A stretch of 64,000 nucleotides of DNA from Marinobacter halodurans. Lineage in GTDB: Bacteria; Pseudomonadota; Gammaproteobacteria; Pseudomonadales; Oleiphilaceae. The notes beneath the pieces are model-generated. The model did no database searches and was not told the origin of the DNA. It worked only from the letters and a program-made list of their open reading frames with translations. Numbering within the stretch: position 1 is the stretch's first letter; every line of letters begins with the position of its first letter. A program made the position numbers and the translations under genes. Location: assembly GCF_004327985.1 (NCBI RefSeq), contig NZ_SJDL01000007.1:119313-183312 (forward strand). Reading direction: 5' to 3'. Positions 1-10,151 of this stretch are shown piece by piece.

Positions 1-1
1 C

Positions 2-1459
2 GGCGACATCGATGTGCTGCAGGGCATGTCCTATTCCGAGGAGCGCGCCAAGACGTTCGACTTCTCGCCACCCCATGCGATCGTGAATCAGTCGATTTTT
101 GCGCGACGCGGCGATCCGGCGGTGGATGTCGACGGTCTGCGGGGGAAGACGGTGATCGTCCAGCGGGGCGACATCATGGAAGACTACCTCAAGGAACATC
201 ATGTCGGCGCGCACCTCGTTCCGGTCGACACCCATGCCGACGCGCTGCGCATGCTGGCTTCCGGCAAGGGGGACTATGCGCTCGTGGCGAACCTGCCGGC
301 CCTTTACCTGACCCGTCAACTGGGGCTTTCGAACATCGTGCCGGTCGCCCGGCCGTTTTCGCTGTGGTACGGCTACGCCGTCCGTAAGGGGAATTCCGAT
401 CTTCTGGCCCAGTTTTCCGAAGGGCTGGCCATTCTCAAGAATACCGGACGGTACCAGGAGATCTACGATAAGTGGCTCGGGCCGCTGGAGGATGCCGGCC
501 AGTTCCCCTGGAAGCGTGTCGGTCTCATTGGGGCCGCCGTGTCCGGTGCGTTGCTGCTCATCCTCGGCACGATCGTGATCTGGAACCGGACGCTCCGACG
601 CGAGGTCGAAAGTCGTTCCCAGGCCCTGCGTGAGCAACAGCAGCAGCTCATCCAGGCCGACAAGATGGCCTCCCTGGGCATCCTGGTTTCGGGCGTCGCC
701 CATGAGATCAACAACCCCAGTAGCCTGCTGTTACTGAACCTGCCGGCCCTGCGAGATATCTATGCCGATTGTCTCGAAGTGCTTGACGCCCACTACCACG
801 AGCACGGTGACTTCACGGTGGGTGGGCTCGACTACTCCCGGATGCGGGACGAGATCCCATTGATGCTTGACGAGATGCTCGAAGGCAGTCAGCGCATCAA
901 GCGGATTGTCGGCGATCTCAAGGATTTCTCCCGCCAGGGCTCGGCCGAACTCAGGGAAACACTGGATCTCAACGCGGTGGTCCATACCGCCATACGGCTT
1001 GTGGAGAACTCGATCCGCAAGGCAACGGACCATTTTGATACCCGCTACGAAGCCGACCTGCCTTCGGTGACCGGCAATACCCAGCGCATCGAGCAGGTCG
1101 TGATCAACCTGGTCCTCAATGCCTGCCAGGCGCTTGAAAGCACGCAGCAGGGTATTCGCATAAGGACGTTTCGGCAGGTGGATGACGCGGGGCATGTGTG
1201 GGTGTGCCTGGAGGTGGCGGATCAGGGGTGCGGGATGGACCCCGATGTGGTCGGACGCGTGACCGATCCCTTCTTCACGACGAAGCGCGATCAGGGAGGC
1301 ACCGGGCTAGGCCTGTCCGTGTCGGCCGGTATCGTGCTGGAGCATCAGGGGACCCTGACCTTTGACTCGACGCCGGGCGGCGGAACGACAGCCCGGGTGT
1401 CCCTGCCGGCCGCCGACCGGCATGCTGGCGCCGCGGTCGCTCCCCCGGCACCGCGATAG
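2..1459 (+). CDS. Hybrid periplasmic-sensing histidine kinase (5' end outside window)
   Basis: The frame is open from the window edge, so the N-terminus is missing. The first ~150 residues look like a bacterial solute-binding domain family 3 (SBP_bac_3), followed by a transmembrane helix (about bases 515-585) and a short coiled linker. The kinase core has an H-box (GVAHEINNP, His codon at 701-703), an N-box (VINLVLNACQAL), a G1 box (DQGCGMD) and a G2 box (GGTGLGLSVS). Such kinases sense amino acids or similar ligands in the periplasm and phosphorylate a cytoplasmic partner. The partner is almost certainly the sigma-54 activator 39 bp downstream. Domain calls are from recognisable motifs; the ligand is not determined. 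Confidence 0.9.
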   Translation, partial: GDIDVLQGMSYSEERAKTFDFSPPHAIVNQSIFARRGDPAVDVDGLRGKTVIVQRGDIMEDYLKEHHVGAHLVPVDTHADALRMLASGKGDYALVANLPALYLTRQLGLSNIVPVARPFSLWYGYAVRKGNSDLLAQFSEGLAILKNTGRYQEIYDKWLGPLEDAGQFPWKRVGLIGAAVSGALLLILGTIVIWNRTLRREVESRSQALREQQQQLIQADKMASLGILVSGVAHEINNPSSLLLLNLPALRDIYADCLEVLDAHYHEHGDFTVGGLDYSRMRDEIPLMLDEMLEGSQRIKRIVGDLKDFSRQGSAELRETLDLNAVVHTAIRLVENSIRKATDHFDTRYEADLPSVTGNTQRIEQVVINLVLNACQALESTQQGIRIRTFRQVDDAGHVWVCLEVADQGCGMDPDVVGRVTDPFFTTKRDQGGTGLGLSVSAGIVLEHQGTLTFDSTPGGGTTARVSLPAADRHAGAAVAPPAPR

Positions 1460-1498
1460 ACTTCCCCACTGGACTAACAGCCACCGGAGCTGCATTTG

Positions 1499-2908
1499 AT
1501 GACGAAGAACCTGTACCCCTCATTCGGTATCCTGCTGGTGGATGACGAGCCGTCCTTCCTGCGCAGTCTTGGCATCGCGCTGGAACGGGGAGGCGGCATC
1601 AACAACGTCTTCCGCTGCCAGGACAGCCGCGATGTGCTGGGCATACTCGAGCGGGAGCGCATCGGCCTGGTGACTCTTGACCTGACAATGCCCCATGTGA
1701 GCGGTGAGAAGCTGCTCATGCGGATCGTCGAGGACCATCCCGATGTCGGCGTCATTGTCATCAGCGGACTCAACCAGGTGGAGACGGCGGTCCGGTGCAT
1801 CAAGCAGGGAGCGTTCGACTATTTCGTCAAGACGGACGAGCAGGATCGCCTGATCGAGGGCATCCGGCGGGCCATCCGGTTGCAGGAGTTGCGCGAGGAG
1901 AACCAGGCGCTCCGACAGCGGGTGCTCTCGGATACCCTGGAGCATCCCGAGGTATTTGCACCGATCGTCACCGACGACAAGGGCATGCGGGCGTTGTTCA
2001 AGTACCTGGAGTCGGTGGCCTCCAGCAGCGAACCGGTCCTGATCTGTGGGGAGAGCGGCACCGGCAAGGAACTCTTCGCGCAGGCGGTTCATACGTTGAG
2101 CCGGCGCAAGGGGCCGCTCGTCAGCGTCAATGTCGCCGGGCTCGATGACAACATGTTTGCCGATACCCTGTTTGGCCACCAGCGGGGTGCCTTTACCGGG
2201 GCCGAAAATGCGCGGGCGGGTATGATCGAACAGGCGGCCGAAGGGACCCTGTTCCTGGACGAAATAGGCGATCTGAGCGTCGCATCGCAGGTCAAGCTGT
2301 TACGGCTGTTGCAGGAGGGGGAATATTATCCGTTGGGGAGTGATCGTCCCAAGCGCCTGCGTGCCCGGGTCGTGGTCGCGACGCACCAGGATCTGGCGCA
2401 GAAACAGTCGAGCGGCGAGTTTCGCAAGGATCTCTACTATCGTCTGCGCACCCACCCGGTCCATGTGCCACCGCTGCGCCAGCGTAAACGGGACATTCCG
2501 CTCCTGCTGGAGCATTTCCTGGAGGAAGCCGCCGAGGCCCTGGGCAAGGTCAAACCCACCGTGCCCCGCCAACTGCCCGTGTTGCTGTCGAACTATGATT
2601 TTCCCGGGAATGTCCGGGAGCTCCGGGCGATCGTGTATGACGCCATGAGCGTCCACCAATCGCGGATGCTGTCGATGGAGGTGTTCAAGCGGGCGATTCA
2701 CTTCAATAGCGATGAGTCGGCAACCGGCGTCATCGAACCTCAATCCGTCTTCGTAGCCGATGCGCCACTGCCAACGCTCGACAGTGTGGCTGACCTGCTG
2801 GTCGATGAAGCGATGGCCCGGGCCGAGGGCAACCAGTCGATCGCTTCGCGACTGCTTGGCATCTCACAGCCCGCGTTGAGCAAACGGCTCCGGAAACGGC
2901 GTTCCTGA
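1499..2908 (+). CDS. NtrC-family sigma-54-dependent response regulator
   Basis: A 469-residue three-domain regulator. The receiver domain has the acidic pair D15-D16, likely phospho-acceptor D61 and K111. The central AAA+ domain has Walker A GESGTGKE (184-191), the sigma-54 contact loop GAFTGA (230-235) and Walker B LFLDE (251-255). The C-terminus (EGNQSIASRLLGISQPALS region) is a Fis-type helix-turn-helix. The ATG at 1499 is preferred over the overlapping TTG at 1496; a purine-rich stretch (ccggag) precedes it. It lies just downstream of the sensor kinase, so the two probably form one two-component system. The sigma-54-like promoter at 3105 makes the downstream symporter a candidate target. 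Confidence 0.93.
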   Translation: MTKNLYPSFGILLVDDEPSFLRSLGIALERGGGINNVFRCQDSRDVLGILERERIGLVTLDLTMPHVSGEKLLMRIVEDHPDVGVIVISGLNQVETAVRCIKQGAFDYFVKTDEQDRLIEGIRRAIRLQELREENQALRQRVLSDTLEHPEVFAPIVTDDKGMRALFKYLESVASSSEPVLICGESGTGKELFAQAVHTLSRRKGPLVSVNVAGLDDNMFADTLFGHQRGAFTGAENARAGMIEQAAEGTLFLDEIGDLSVASQVKLLRLLQEGEYYPLGSDRPKRLRARVVVATHQDLAQKQSSGEFRKDLYYRLRTHPVHVPPLRQRKRDIPLLLEHFLEEAAEALGKVKPTVPRQLPVLLSNYDFPGNVRELRAIVYDAMSVHQSRMLSMEVFKRAIHFNSDESATGVIEPQSVFVADAPLPTLDSVADLLVDEAMARAEGNQSIASRLLGISQPALSKRLRKRRS

Positions 2909-2924
2909 CCCGGCTGCGCGAACC

Positions 2925-3027
2925 CCTATAACCCGGTTAACGCCTATAACCTTTGCGCTGTTTTTAATGCTTTGATTTTAAAGGGTAAATATAGGGGTGG
3001 TGGCTGGCGCTGTCCGCAGGTTATAAC
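2925..3027 (+). promoter_or_regulatory. Repeated CCTATAACC elements, candidate activator-binding sites
   Basis: CCTATAACC occurs at 2925-2933 and 2943-2951, and its inverted form GGTTATAAC at 3019-3027, in an otherwise gene-free AT-richer stretch. They lie about 80-195 bp upstream of the sigma-54-like promoter, the usual distance for upstream activating sequences bound by NtrC-type regulators. Binding by the adjacent regulator is an inference. The rest of the 2909-3230 gap shows no coding potential. Confidence 0.45.
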
Positions 3028-3104
3028 ACTTCCTTCCCGCTTCTGGCGGCCTTCCATGTCATCTTTTCTTTGAAATACAAAAGGTTGGGATCTATCTGGC
3101 TGGG

Positions 3105-3120
3105 TGGCATCGTGCTTGCT
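3105..3120 (+). promoter_or_regulatory. Sigma-54 (-24/-12) promoter upstream of the alanine symporter
   Basis: TGGCATCGTGCTTGCT fits the RpoN consensus TGGCAC-N5-TTGCW, with the invariant GG and GC at the correct 10-bp spacing. Transcription would start near 3131, about 100 bp before the symporter start codon. It follows directly after a sigma-54 activator gene, which supports the call. Confidence 0.7.
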
Positions 3121-3230
3121 ACCCACCCCGGACTCTCTGGCAGCGGTCACCGGTAGGGCTAACGCCCCGGACCCGGATGTTTCGCTGGCGGGGAGCACAC
3201 GCTGACAACAACAAAACGTGGAGACTCCTG

Positions 3231-4709
<1,479 letters not shown>

Positions 4710-4805
4710 GGGACGCGCGCCCCGCTTGCCAGTCGGCTGGCGGGGCAGGCGTTCGCCTGTGGCGGGTAAGGTCGATGACTTGGGGCCGGACGGTAAGGAG
4801 TGGTG

Positions 4806-5759
4806 ATGACGGGAGCATCAGACAACGTGCAGGCGTGGCTGGACGAGATCAATCACGCGGCGCGGACCCGACTCGGTCAGGGACAGGTGGCGGATTACAT
4901 CCCCGCATTGGCCGAGCGTGATGCCAACCGTTTCGGCATCGCGGTCTGCACCAATGATGGCCGGGTTTTCGCGGCGGGCGATGCGCGCATGCCCTTTTCC
5001 GTGCAGAGCATTTCGAAAATCTTCCTGCTGACCCTGGCATTGCAGGTGTACGGCAACCGGCTCTGGGAGCGGGTGGGGATGAACCCATCCGGCATGCCCT
5101 TCAATTCCCTGACGCAACTGGAGGCGGAGAAGGGGATTCCCCGTAACCCGTTCATCAATGCCGGGGCGCTGGTCGTTGCGGATCACTTTGTCAGTGCCTA
5201 TGCGACGCCTGCACAGCATATCCAGGATGTGGCCCGGAGCCTTTCGGGCAATGCCGGCATCCTGATTGACCAGCGTGTGCTGGCGTCGGAGTGGAAGCAC
5301 CGGTCCAGGAACGCCGCAACCGCCTACCTGATGAAGTCATTCGGCAACATCGCCAACGAGGTGGACGATGTCCTCCGGGCCTACTTCGCGTGCTGTGCGC
5401 TCGAGATGAGTTGCGTGGACCTGGCGCGGGCACTGAACTACCTCGCGGCAGGCGGATACGCCCACTGCCTGCAACAGCAACTGATCGCACCGGACCTGGC
5501 CCGCAGGATGAACTCCCTGCTTTTTACGTCGGGTATGTACGACGCCGCCGGTGAGTTTGCCTATCGCGTCGGTCTGCCCGCCAAGAGCGGCGTGGGTGGT
5601 GGCATCGTCGCCGTGGTGCCGGGGCGGTTTTCCGTCTGCGCCTGGTCCCCGGCGCTCGATCGGAACGGCAATTCGATAGCGGCGCAGTATGCGTTGGAGC
5701 GATTGTCGGACTACCTGCCGTCGTCCGCGGTCGTTACCGGGGCGCCGCTGACGGTGTAA
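4806..5759 (+). CDS. glsA: Glutaminase
   Basis: A 317-residue serine-dependent glutaminase of the beta-lactamase-like GlsA/YbaS family, converting glutamine to glutamate and ammonia in the cytoplasm. Visible features are the SISK active-site motif (S68, K71), the conserved NPSGMPFN and NPFINAGAL stretches, and YRVGLPAKSGVGGGI near the C-terminus. The ATG at 4806 follows an AAGGAG ribosome-binding site with a 5-base spacer, so it is preferred to the in-frame GTGs at 4800 and 4803. The 96-bp gap after the symporter contains a GC-rich stem-loop around 4721-4745 but no T-run, so co-transcription is possible. Confidence 0.95.
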   Translation: MTGASDNVQAWLDEINHAARTRLGQGQVADYIPALAERDANRFGIAVCTNDGRVFAAGDARMPFSVQSISKIFLLTLALQVYGNRLWERVGMNPSGMPFNSLTQLEAEKGIPRNPFINAGALVVADHFVSAYATPAQHIQDVARSLSGNAGILIDQRVLASEWKHRSRNAATAYLMKSFGNIANEVDDVLRAYFACCALEMSCVDLARALNYLAAGGYAHCLQQQLIAPDLARRMNSLLFTSGMYDAAGEFAYRVGLPAKSGVGGGIVAVVPGRFSVCAWSPALDRNGNSIAAQYALERLSDYLPSSAVVTGAPLTV

Positions 5760-5775
5760 TGGATTCAAGCTCCTG

Positions 5776-6030
5776 TCATGGGGCCTGCCTTCGATCGCCG
5801 CTCCCGGAACGATCCTCATAGACCGTGACCAGCCAGTCCACGAAAACCCTCACACGCGGTGACAGCTGTCGGCGGTGGGGGTAGACCGCGTGGATCGGCA
5901 TGGCCGGTTTCTCCCACCCTGTCAGGACTTCGACCAGTTCTCCCTTTGCCAGCGTCTGCTCGACATGGAAGCGGGGAAGCTGGATGAGGCCGCACCCGCG
6001 CAGGCCACTCACCACGTAGTCTCGAAACCG
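5776..6030 (-). pseudogene. Truncated LysR-type regulator (C-terminal remnant)
   Basis: The minus strand encodes about 84 residues typical of the end of a LysR effector-binding domain (GLIQLPRFHVEQTLAKGELV, then YPHRRQLSPRVRVFVDWL). Homology stops sharply at about 6030, beside the ribosome-binding site of the oppositely oriented tautomerase gene. The DNA-binding domain and most of the effector domain are absent, so it cannot be a working regulator. A deletion fusing the regulator to the tautomerase upstream region is the simplest explanation. Confidence 0.75.
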
Positions 6031-6042
6031 AAGGAGATGACC

Positions 6043-6261
6043 ATGCCGTTTGCCAACTATAAGTTCCCCGAAGGCATTCTCGATCATGCCCGCAAGGAGG
6101 AAATCATCCATCGCACGACCGATCTGTTTGTCGAGTATTTCGGCGAGGAGGTTCGACCCTACACGATGGTGCTCGTGGAAGAGGTCAATGACGGCGGCTG
6201 GGGTCGCGCCGACGAGACCCTGACCCTTGAGAAGATGGGAATGGCGCCCCCGGTATCCTGA
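6043..6261 (+). CDS. 4-oxalocrotonate tautomerase-family protein
   Basis: A small 72-residue protein starting Met-Pro (MPFANYKFPEG). In this superfamily the N-terminal proline becomes the catalytic base after Met removal, which fixes the start at 6043; AAGGAG sits 6 bases upstream. The body (RTTDLFVEYFGEEVRPYTMV) fits the 4-OT fold that tautomerises keto-enol acids. The substrate is unknown and no aromatic-degradation genes are adjacent. Its start abuts the truncated LysR remnant. Confidence 0.82.
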   Translation: MPFANYKFPEGILDHARKEEIIHRTTDLFVEYFGEEVRPYTMVLVEEVNDGGWGRADETLTLEKMGMAPPVS

Positions 6262-6309
6262 CCCGATAGCGGTAATCCGGAGGCAGGTGTACGCCTGCCT
6301 CCGGCCGAA

Positions 6310-7665
6310 TCAGCTTCGGTGCCGGCCGCTTTTATGTCCATGACGGGGCTTGGAACCCAGCAACGGCGCATTGGCCGATTCGCGCAACTGCACCAGTGGA
6401 ATCAACGCTATCCCGGCGGCGATCATCAGGTAGAACGCCGGAATATAATTGTTGTCGGTGACTGAAATCAGCCAGGTAATGAGAAACGGGGCCGTGCCAC
6501 CGAACAGGGCCGTCGACAGGTTATAGGAAATGGTGAAGCCCCCGTTACGGACGTTGGTCCGGAAGATCGCGGGCAGCGTCGAAGGCATGACGCCTGACAG
6601 GAACACCACGAAGAAGCCCACAATGGCAAGACCGGCGAACGCCAGCCAGAGGCTATTCAGCGACATCAGGTAGAATGCCGGTATCGCGAACACGATCAGG
6701 CCGCCACACGCCACGTAAAGCAGCGGTTTGCGCCCGATCCGGTCGGACAGCCGGCCAAGCGGGGTGACCAGTACCAGCATTCCCAGCAGGATACCCAGTG
6801 ACAGCAACACGGAGTTGAATTCGCTGATGCCGAGTTGCGAGGTAAAGTAACTCGGCATGTATTTAAGGACCGTGTAGTAGGCGACGTTCAGCACGACCAC
6901 CAGGCCCAGGCAGAGCAGCATGGTGCGCCAGTGATGCCGGAACAGTGACCGGAACGGCGTTTTCTCCACTTCCCCGGAATCCTGGAGTTCCCGGAAAGCC
7001 GGGCTGTCCTCCAGTCTCAGGCGCAGCCAGAGACCAAAGATCCCCAGGGGCGCGGCCATCAGGAAGGGGACGCGCCAGCCCCAGCTGTGCATGGCTTCCT
7101 CGCTCAGGGTCCCGTCCAGCACCAGCGCCAGGAGGGCGGCGAAGGAATAGCCCGTCAGCGTGCCAAACTCCAGGAAACTGGCCAGGAAACCGCGTCGATT
7201 ATCCGGCGCGTACTCGACGATAAAGGTCGCGGCGCTGCCATATTCGCCCCCGGTGGAGAAACCCTGGATCATACGCAGGGCGACCAGCAGCACCGGCGAC
7301 CAGATGCCGACGGACTCGTAGCTCGGCAAAACGCCGACCAGGGCCGTGCCCACCGACATGAGCAGGATCGTGGCAATCAGGACACCGCTACGCCCGATCC
7401 GGTCCCCGAGGGGACCAAAGAAGAGGCTGCCGAAAGGACGCGCCACAAAGGCGGAAGCAAATACGGCAAACGAGGACAGCAGTGCCGCGGTCGAACTCTC
7501 CGTGGGGAAAAAGACATGCCCGATGGTTGTCGCAAAATATCCGTAGACGCCGAAATCGAACCACTCCAGCGCGTTACCGGTGGCGGCCCCGGCAATCGCC
7601 CGGCGCATCACGGAATCGTCAATTTCACTGCTTAGGTCTTCCTCCAGAACCTCTGACTCGCTCAT
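6310..7665 (-). CDS. MHS-type MFS transporter (ProP-like)
   Basis: A 451-residue major facilitator with about 12 membrane segments and the metabolite:H+ symporter signature GNALEWFDFGVYGYFA after a short acidic N-terminus. The loop motif DRIGRSG follows TM2 and GRLSDRIGRKP appears in the second half. The ATG at 7665 has a GGGAGG Shine-Dalgarno; the longer frame upstream is not membrane-like. Relatives import proline/betaine or organic acids by proton symport; the substrate here is unassigned. Confidence 0.9.
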   Translation of the reverse strand: MSESEVLEEDLSSEIDDSVMRRAIAGAATGNALEWFDFGVYGYFATTIGHVFFPTESSTAALLSSFAVFASAFVARPFGSLFFGPLGDRIGRSGVLIATILLMSVGTALVGVLPSYESVGIWSPVLLVALRMIQGFSTGGEYGSAATFIVEYAPDNRRGFLASFLEFGTLTGYSFAALLALVLDGTLSEEAMHSWGWRVPFLMAAPLGIFGLWLRLRLEDSPAFRELQDSGEVEKTPFRSLFRHHWRTMLLCLGLVVVLNVAYYTVLKYMPSYFTSQLGISEFNSVLLSLGILLGMLVLVTPLGRLSDRIGRKPLLYVACGGLIVFAIPAFYLMSLNSLWLAFAGLAIVGFFVVFLSGVMPSTLPAIFRTNVRNGGFTISYNLSTALFGGTAPFLITWLISVTDNNYIPAFYLMIAAGIALIPLVQLRESANAPLLGSKPRHGHKSGRHRS

Positions 7666-7985
7666 GCGGAATCCCTCCCGAAAGGTCGCCTGCTCACAGC
7701 GCAACACATCACTCCGGGGCGTGCAAATTACCATTGATGGCTTGAGTTCGCCTCGCTCAAGTTGCGGCTTAAAACCTGCCGCTCCTGGCGTCCTGAACCG
7801 GCGTAGGAAAGGCCGATTCCCAAAAAATGCGGTCATCGGGGAGTCATGCCGTCCATATCGATATAGCGATCGCTGAGGCAGTCGATGTGTCGGACCGACC
7901 TATGATCGGGGTGTGTACGGTGATAGCTTGAGTGTCTCAAGGGCGTGACACACGATGGTGCGAGATGGAATCAGGAGGGCCAGTT
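7666..7985. other. Divergent intergenic region between MFS carrier and yjfB-like gene
   Basis: No convincing gene is present. It carries CTTGAG/CTCAAG inverted repeats at 7741-7761 (9-base spacer) and at 7927-7941 (3-base spacer). Confidence 0.5.
7927..7941 (+). promoter_or_regulatory. Palindrome CTTGAG-N3-CTCAAG, possible operator
   Basis: CTTGAGTGTCTCAAG is a perfect 6-bp-arm palindrome 45 bp before the yjfB-like start codon. A second CTTGAG...CTCAAG pair lies at 7741-7761. The binding protein is unknown. Confidence 0.35.
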
Positions 7986-8192
7986 ATGGACGTTGCTTCC
8001 ATGGCCAGTTTCAGTACACAGCTTAGCCAGAGCCGGTTGCAGGAGCAGGTGCAGATCAGCGTACTGAAGTCCGCCCAGGATATGGCTCAGGCCGGTGCGC
8101 TTCAGCTACTGGAGAGTGTAACGGCCAGTGCGCCGGTGATGGCGACCAGCGCCAATCCGAATATCGGGCGCCGGATCGATATTCGTGTCTAG
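7986..8192 (+). CDS. YjfB-family putative motility protein
   Basis: A 68-residue protein (MDVASMASFSTQLSQSRLQ start) resembling the short YjfB family annotated as putative motility proteins, with an amphipathic helical N-terminal half and a polar C-terminus. The ATG at 7986 follows an AGGAGGG site with good spacing; the longer upstream frame lacks such support. No flagellar genes are adjacent, so the motility role rests on the family name only. A strong stem-loop ends the transcript 25 bp downstream. Confidence 0.7.
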   Translation: MDVASMASFSTQLSQSRLQEQVQISVLKSAQDMAQAGALQLLESVTASAPVMATSANPNIGRRIDIRV

Positions 8193-8216
8193 CGCACCCG
8201 TCAACCCGGATAGAAA

Positions 8217-8248
8217 AAGCCCCATGGCGCTTGCGCGCCATGGGGCTT
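8217..8248. terminator. Bidirectional stem-loop terminator
   Basis: A perfect 14-bp inverted repeat (AAGCCCCATGGCGC / GCGCCATGGGGCTT) with a 4-base loop lies between the convergent yjfB-like and putP genes; A-rich on its left side. Confidence 0.85.
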
Positions 8249-8261
8249 CCTTACGCCGGGA

Positions 8262-9755
8262 TTATCGGCTCTCGAGAGGCCGGAACTCGCCTTCGGTCTG
8301 GGTCACCAGGCTCACCACGTAGATGGCGATCCAGGCGGCAATGAAGCCCGGAATGATCTCGTAGACGCCGGGGCCGCCCATGAAGCTGCCGTTCAGGCCC
8401 AGGGAAATCCAGATGATGACCGTCACCGCGCCGACGATCAGACCGGCCACCGCGCCGGCGCCAGACATGCGCTTCCAGGTCAGTGACAGGATCATCAGCG
8501 GACCGAAGGCGGCACCGAAGCCGGCCCAGGCGTTACTGACCAGTCCCAGGACCTTGGAGTTCGGGTCACCAGCGATGAAGGCGGCGACAATACCCACCAG
8601 CAGGACGCACACACGGCCCACCAGGACGCTTTCCTTCTCGGAAGCCTCCTTGTGCAGGAACAGGCGGTAGAAGTCCTCGGTCAGCGAAGAGGACGACACC
8701 AGCAACTGACTGGAAATGGTACTCATGATGGCTGCCAGCAGGGCGGCGTAGAGGAAACCGGTAACCAGCGGATGGAACAGCAGGTCGGCCAGGACGATGA
8801 AGATGGTTTCGGCATCCCCAACATCCAGGCCGTTACGAACCGCATAGGCGCGGCCAAAAATACCCAGGCTGATGGCGCCGATCAGGGAAATGGCCATCCA
8901 GGTCATGCCGATATTCCGTGCCTTGGGGACTTCCTCGACCGAGCGTACGGCCATGAAGCGCACGATGATGTGGGGCTGGCCGAAATAACCCAGTCCCCAC
9001 GTCACCGCCGACAGGAAGCCGACGAACGTAAGCCCGTGTGTCCACGACAGGAAGTTCGGGTCGACCGTGGCCAGGGTTTCCGAGGCCTGGCTGAAACCGC
9101 CGCCACCGCTGCCGAAGAGAACCACCGCGGGCATGATGATCAGCGCCAGCATCATGATGCAGCCCTGGACGAAGTCGGTGAGGCTCACGGCGAGGAAGCC
9201 GCCAACCACCGTATAGGTCAGTACGATACCCAGGGTCAGCCAGATACCGATGGAGTAGTCGCTGATGGCCGACGAATCGACGAGAGAGCCGAACGCACTC
9301 ATGAACAGCTTGCCGCCAGCCACCAGACCGGATGCCGTATACACCGCAAAGAAAACCACGATGACGATGGCCGACACGGTCCGCAGCGCCATGGCTTTGG
9401 TGGGAAAACGGTTGGCGAGGAACTCCGGGATGGTCAGGCTGTTGTCGTAGCGCTCGGTTTGTTCGCGCAGCCGGGGGGCGACCACAATCCAGTTGATGAA
9501 GGCCCCCACGAACAGGCCAATACCGATCCAGGCCTCAACCAGACCTGTCGCGTACAGTGCCCCCGGCAGACCCAGGAGCAGCCAGCCACTCATATCCGAG
9601 GCGCCGGCCGACAGGGCCGCGACGGCGGGGCTGAGCTGTCGCCCGCCCAGCATGTATTCTTCTGATGACGATGTGGATTTGCGCCAGGCATAAAAGCCAA
9701 TGGCGAGCATGAGGACAAAATAGAGTAGCAGACTGATCCATACGCCTATTGCCAT
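8262..9755 (-). CDS. putP: Sodium/proline symporter PutP
   Basis: A 497-residue SSS-family transporter importing proline with Na+. The N-terminal half has the EEYMLGGRQLSP loop and ALSAGASDMSGWLLLGLPG, containing the conserved Na+/proline-site residues of PutP. About 13 membrane segments are evident. The ATG at 9755 is preceded by GGAGG; the frame extends 27 codons further but that part is polar and lacks a ribosome-binding site. PutA is not in the window. Confidence 0.93.
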   Translation of the reverse strand: MAIGVWISLLLYFVLMLAIGFYAWRKSTSSSEEYMLGGRQLSPAVAALSAGASDMSGWLLLGLPGALYATGLVEAWIGIGLFVGAFINWIVVAPRLREQTERYDNSLTIPEFLANRFPTKAMALRTVSAIVIVVFFAVYTASGLVAGGKLFMSAFGSLVDSSAISDYSIGIWLTLGIVLTYTVVGGFLAVSLTDFVQGCIMMLALIIMPAVVLFGSGGGGFSQASETLATVDPNFLSWTHGLTFVGFLSAVTWGLGYFGQPHIIVRFMAVRSVEEVPKARNIGMTWMAISLIGAISLGIFGRAYAVRNGLDVGDAETIFIVLADLLFHPLVTGFLYAALLAAIMSTISSQLLVSSSSLTEDFYRLFLHKEASEKESVLVGRVCVLLVGIVAAFIAGDPNSKVLGLVSNAWAGFGAAFGPLMILSLTWKRMSGAGAVAGLIVGAVTVIIWISLGLNGSFMGGPGVYEIIPGFIAAWIAIYVVSLVTQTEGEFRPLESR

Positions 9756-10151
9756 GGGGTTCCTCCAGTTATTATTCGGCCGGTCCGCCCCGGCCCCGTG
9801 GGTGCGCCCGCTTTCTACCGGAAGCCTGTCTCCCATTCAAGAGGTACGTTGCGCGACGATGATGGGGGCAAAGCTGGCGACATTGCGCGGCTTGCGAAAC
9901 TGCCCGGGCGGGTGCTAATTCGTTTCCGGGAAGCATCGGTAAATGATTGTTCCTACTTAGTTGTAGTCGCCCGACGCCATTAGCTCAACACGAAATGGCG
10001 CGGGAGTATGGTCCAAACGGTCTGTTTGATGGACGATGAACTGTTGTTGGTGGGAAAGGATGCCCGGGCAGTGCGCCATGCCCGGCTTGGCTGGCATATG
10101 GCAGGCACACCTACCTGGGCACCGGCATGACGCCGTCAGCCTGTCGCCGGG
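9756..10151. other. Intergenic region upstream of putP
   Basis: No supported gene. It must hold the putP promoter (reading leftwards) and the 3' flank of the DUF72 gene; no clear consensus promoter or terminator was recognised. Confidence 0.4.

Noticed and set aside
8652..9665. A 337-codon frame antisense to putP
   Set aside because: Composition (Gln/His/Arg/Gly-rich) is that of a shadow frame; putP is unambiguous on the other strand.
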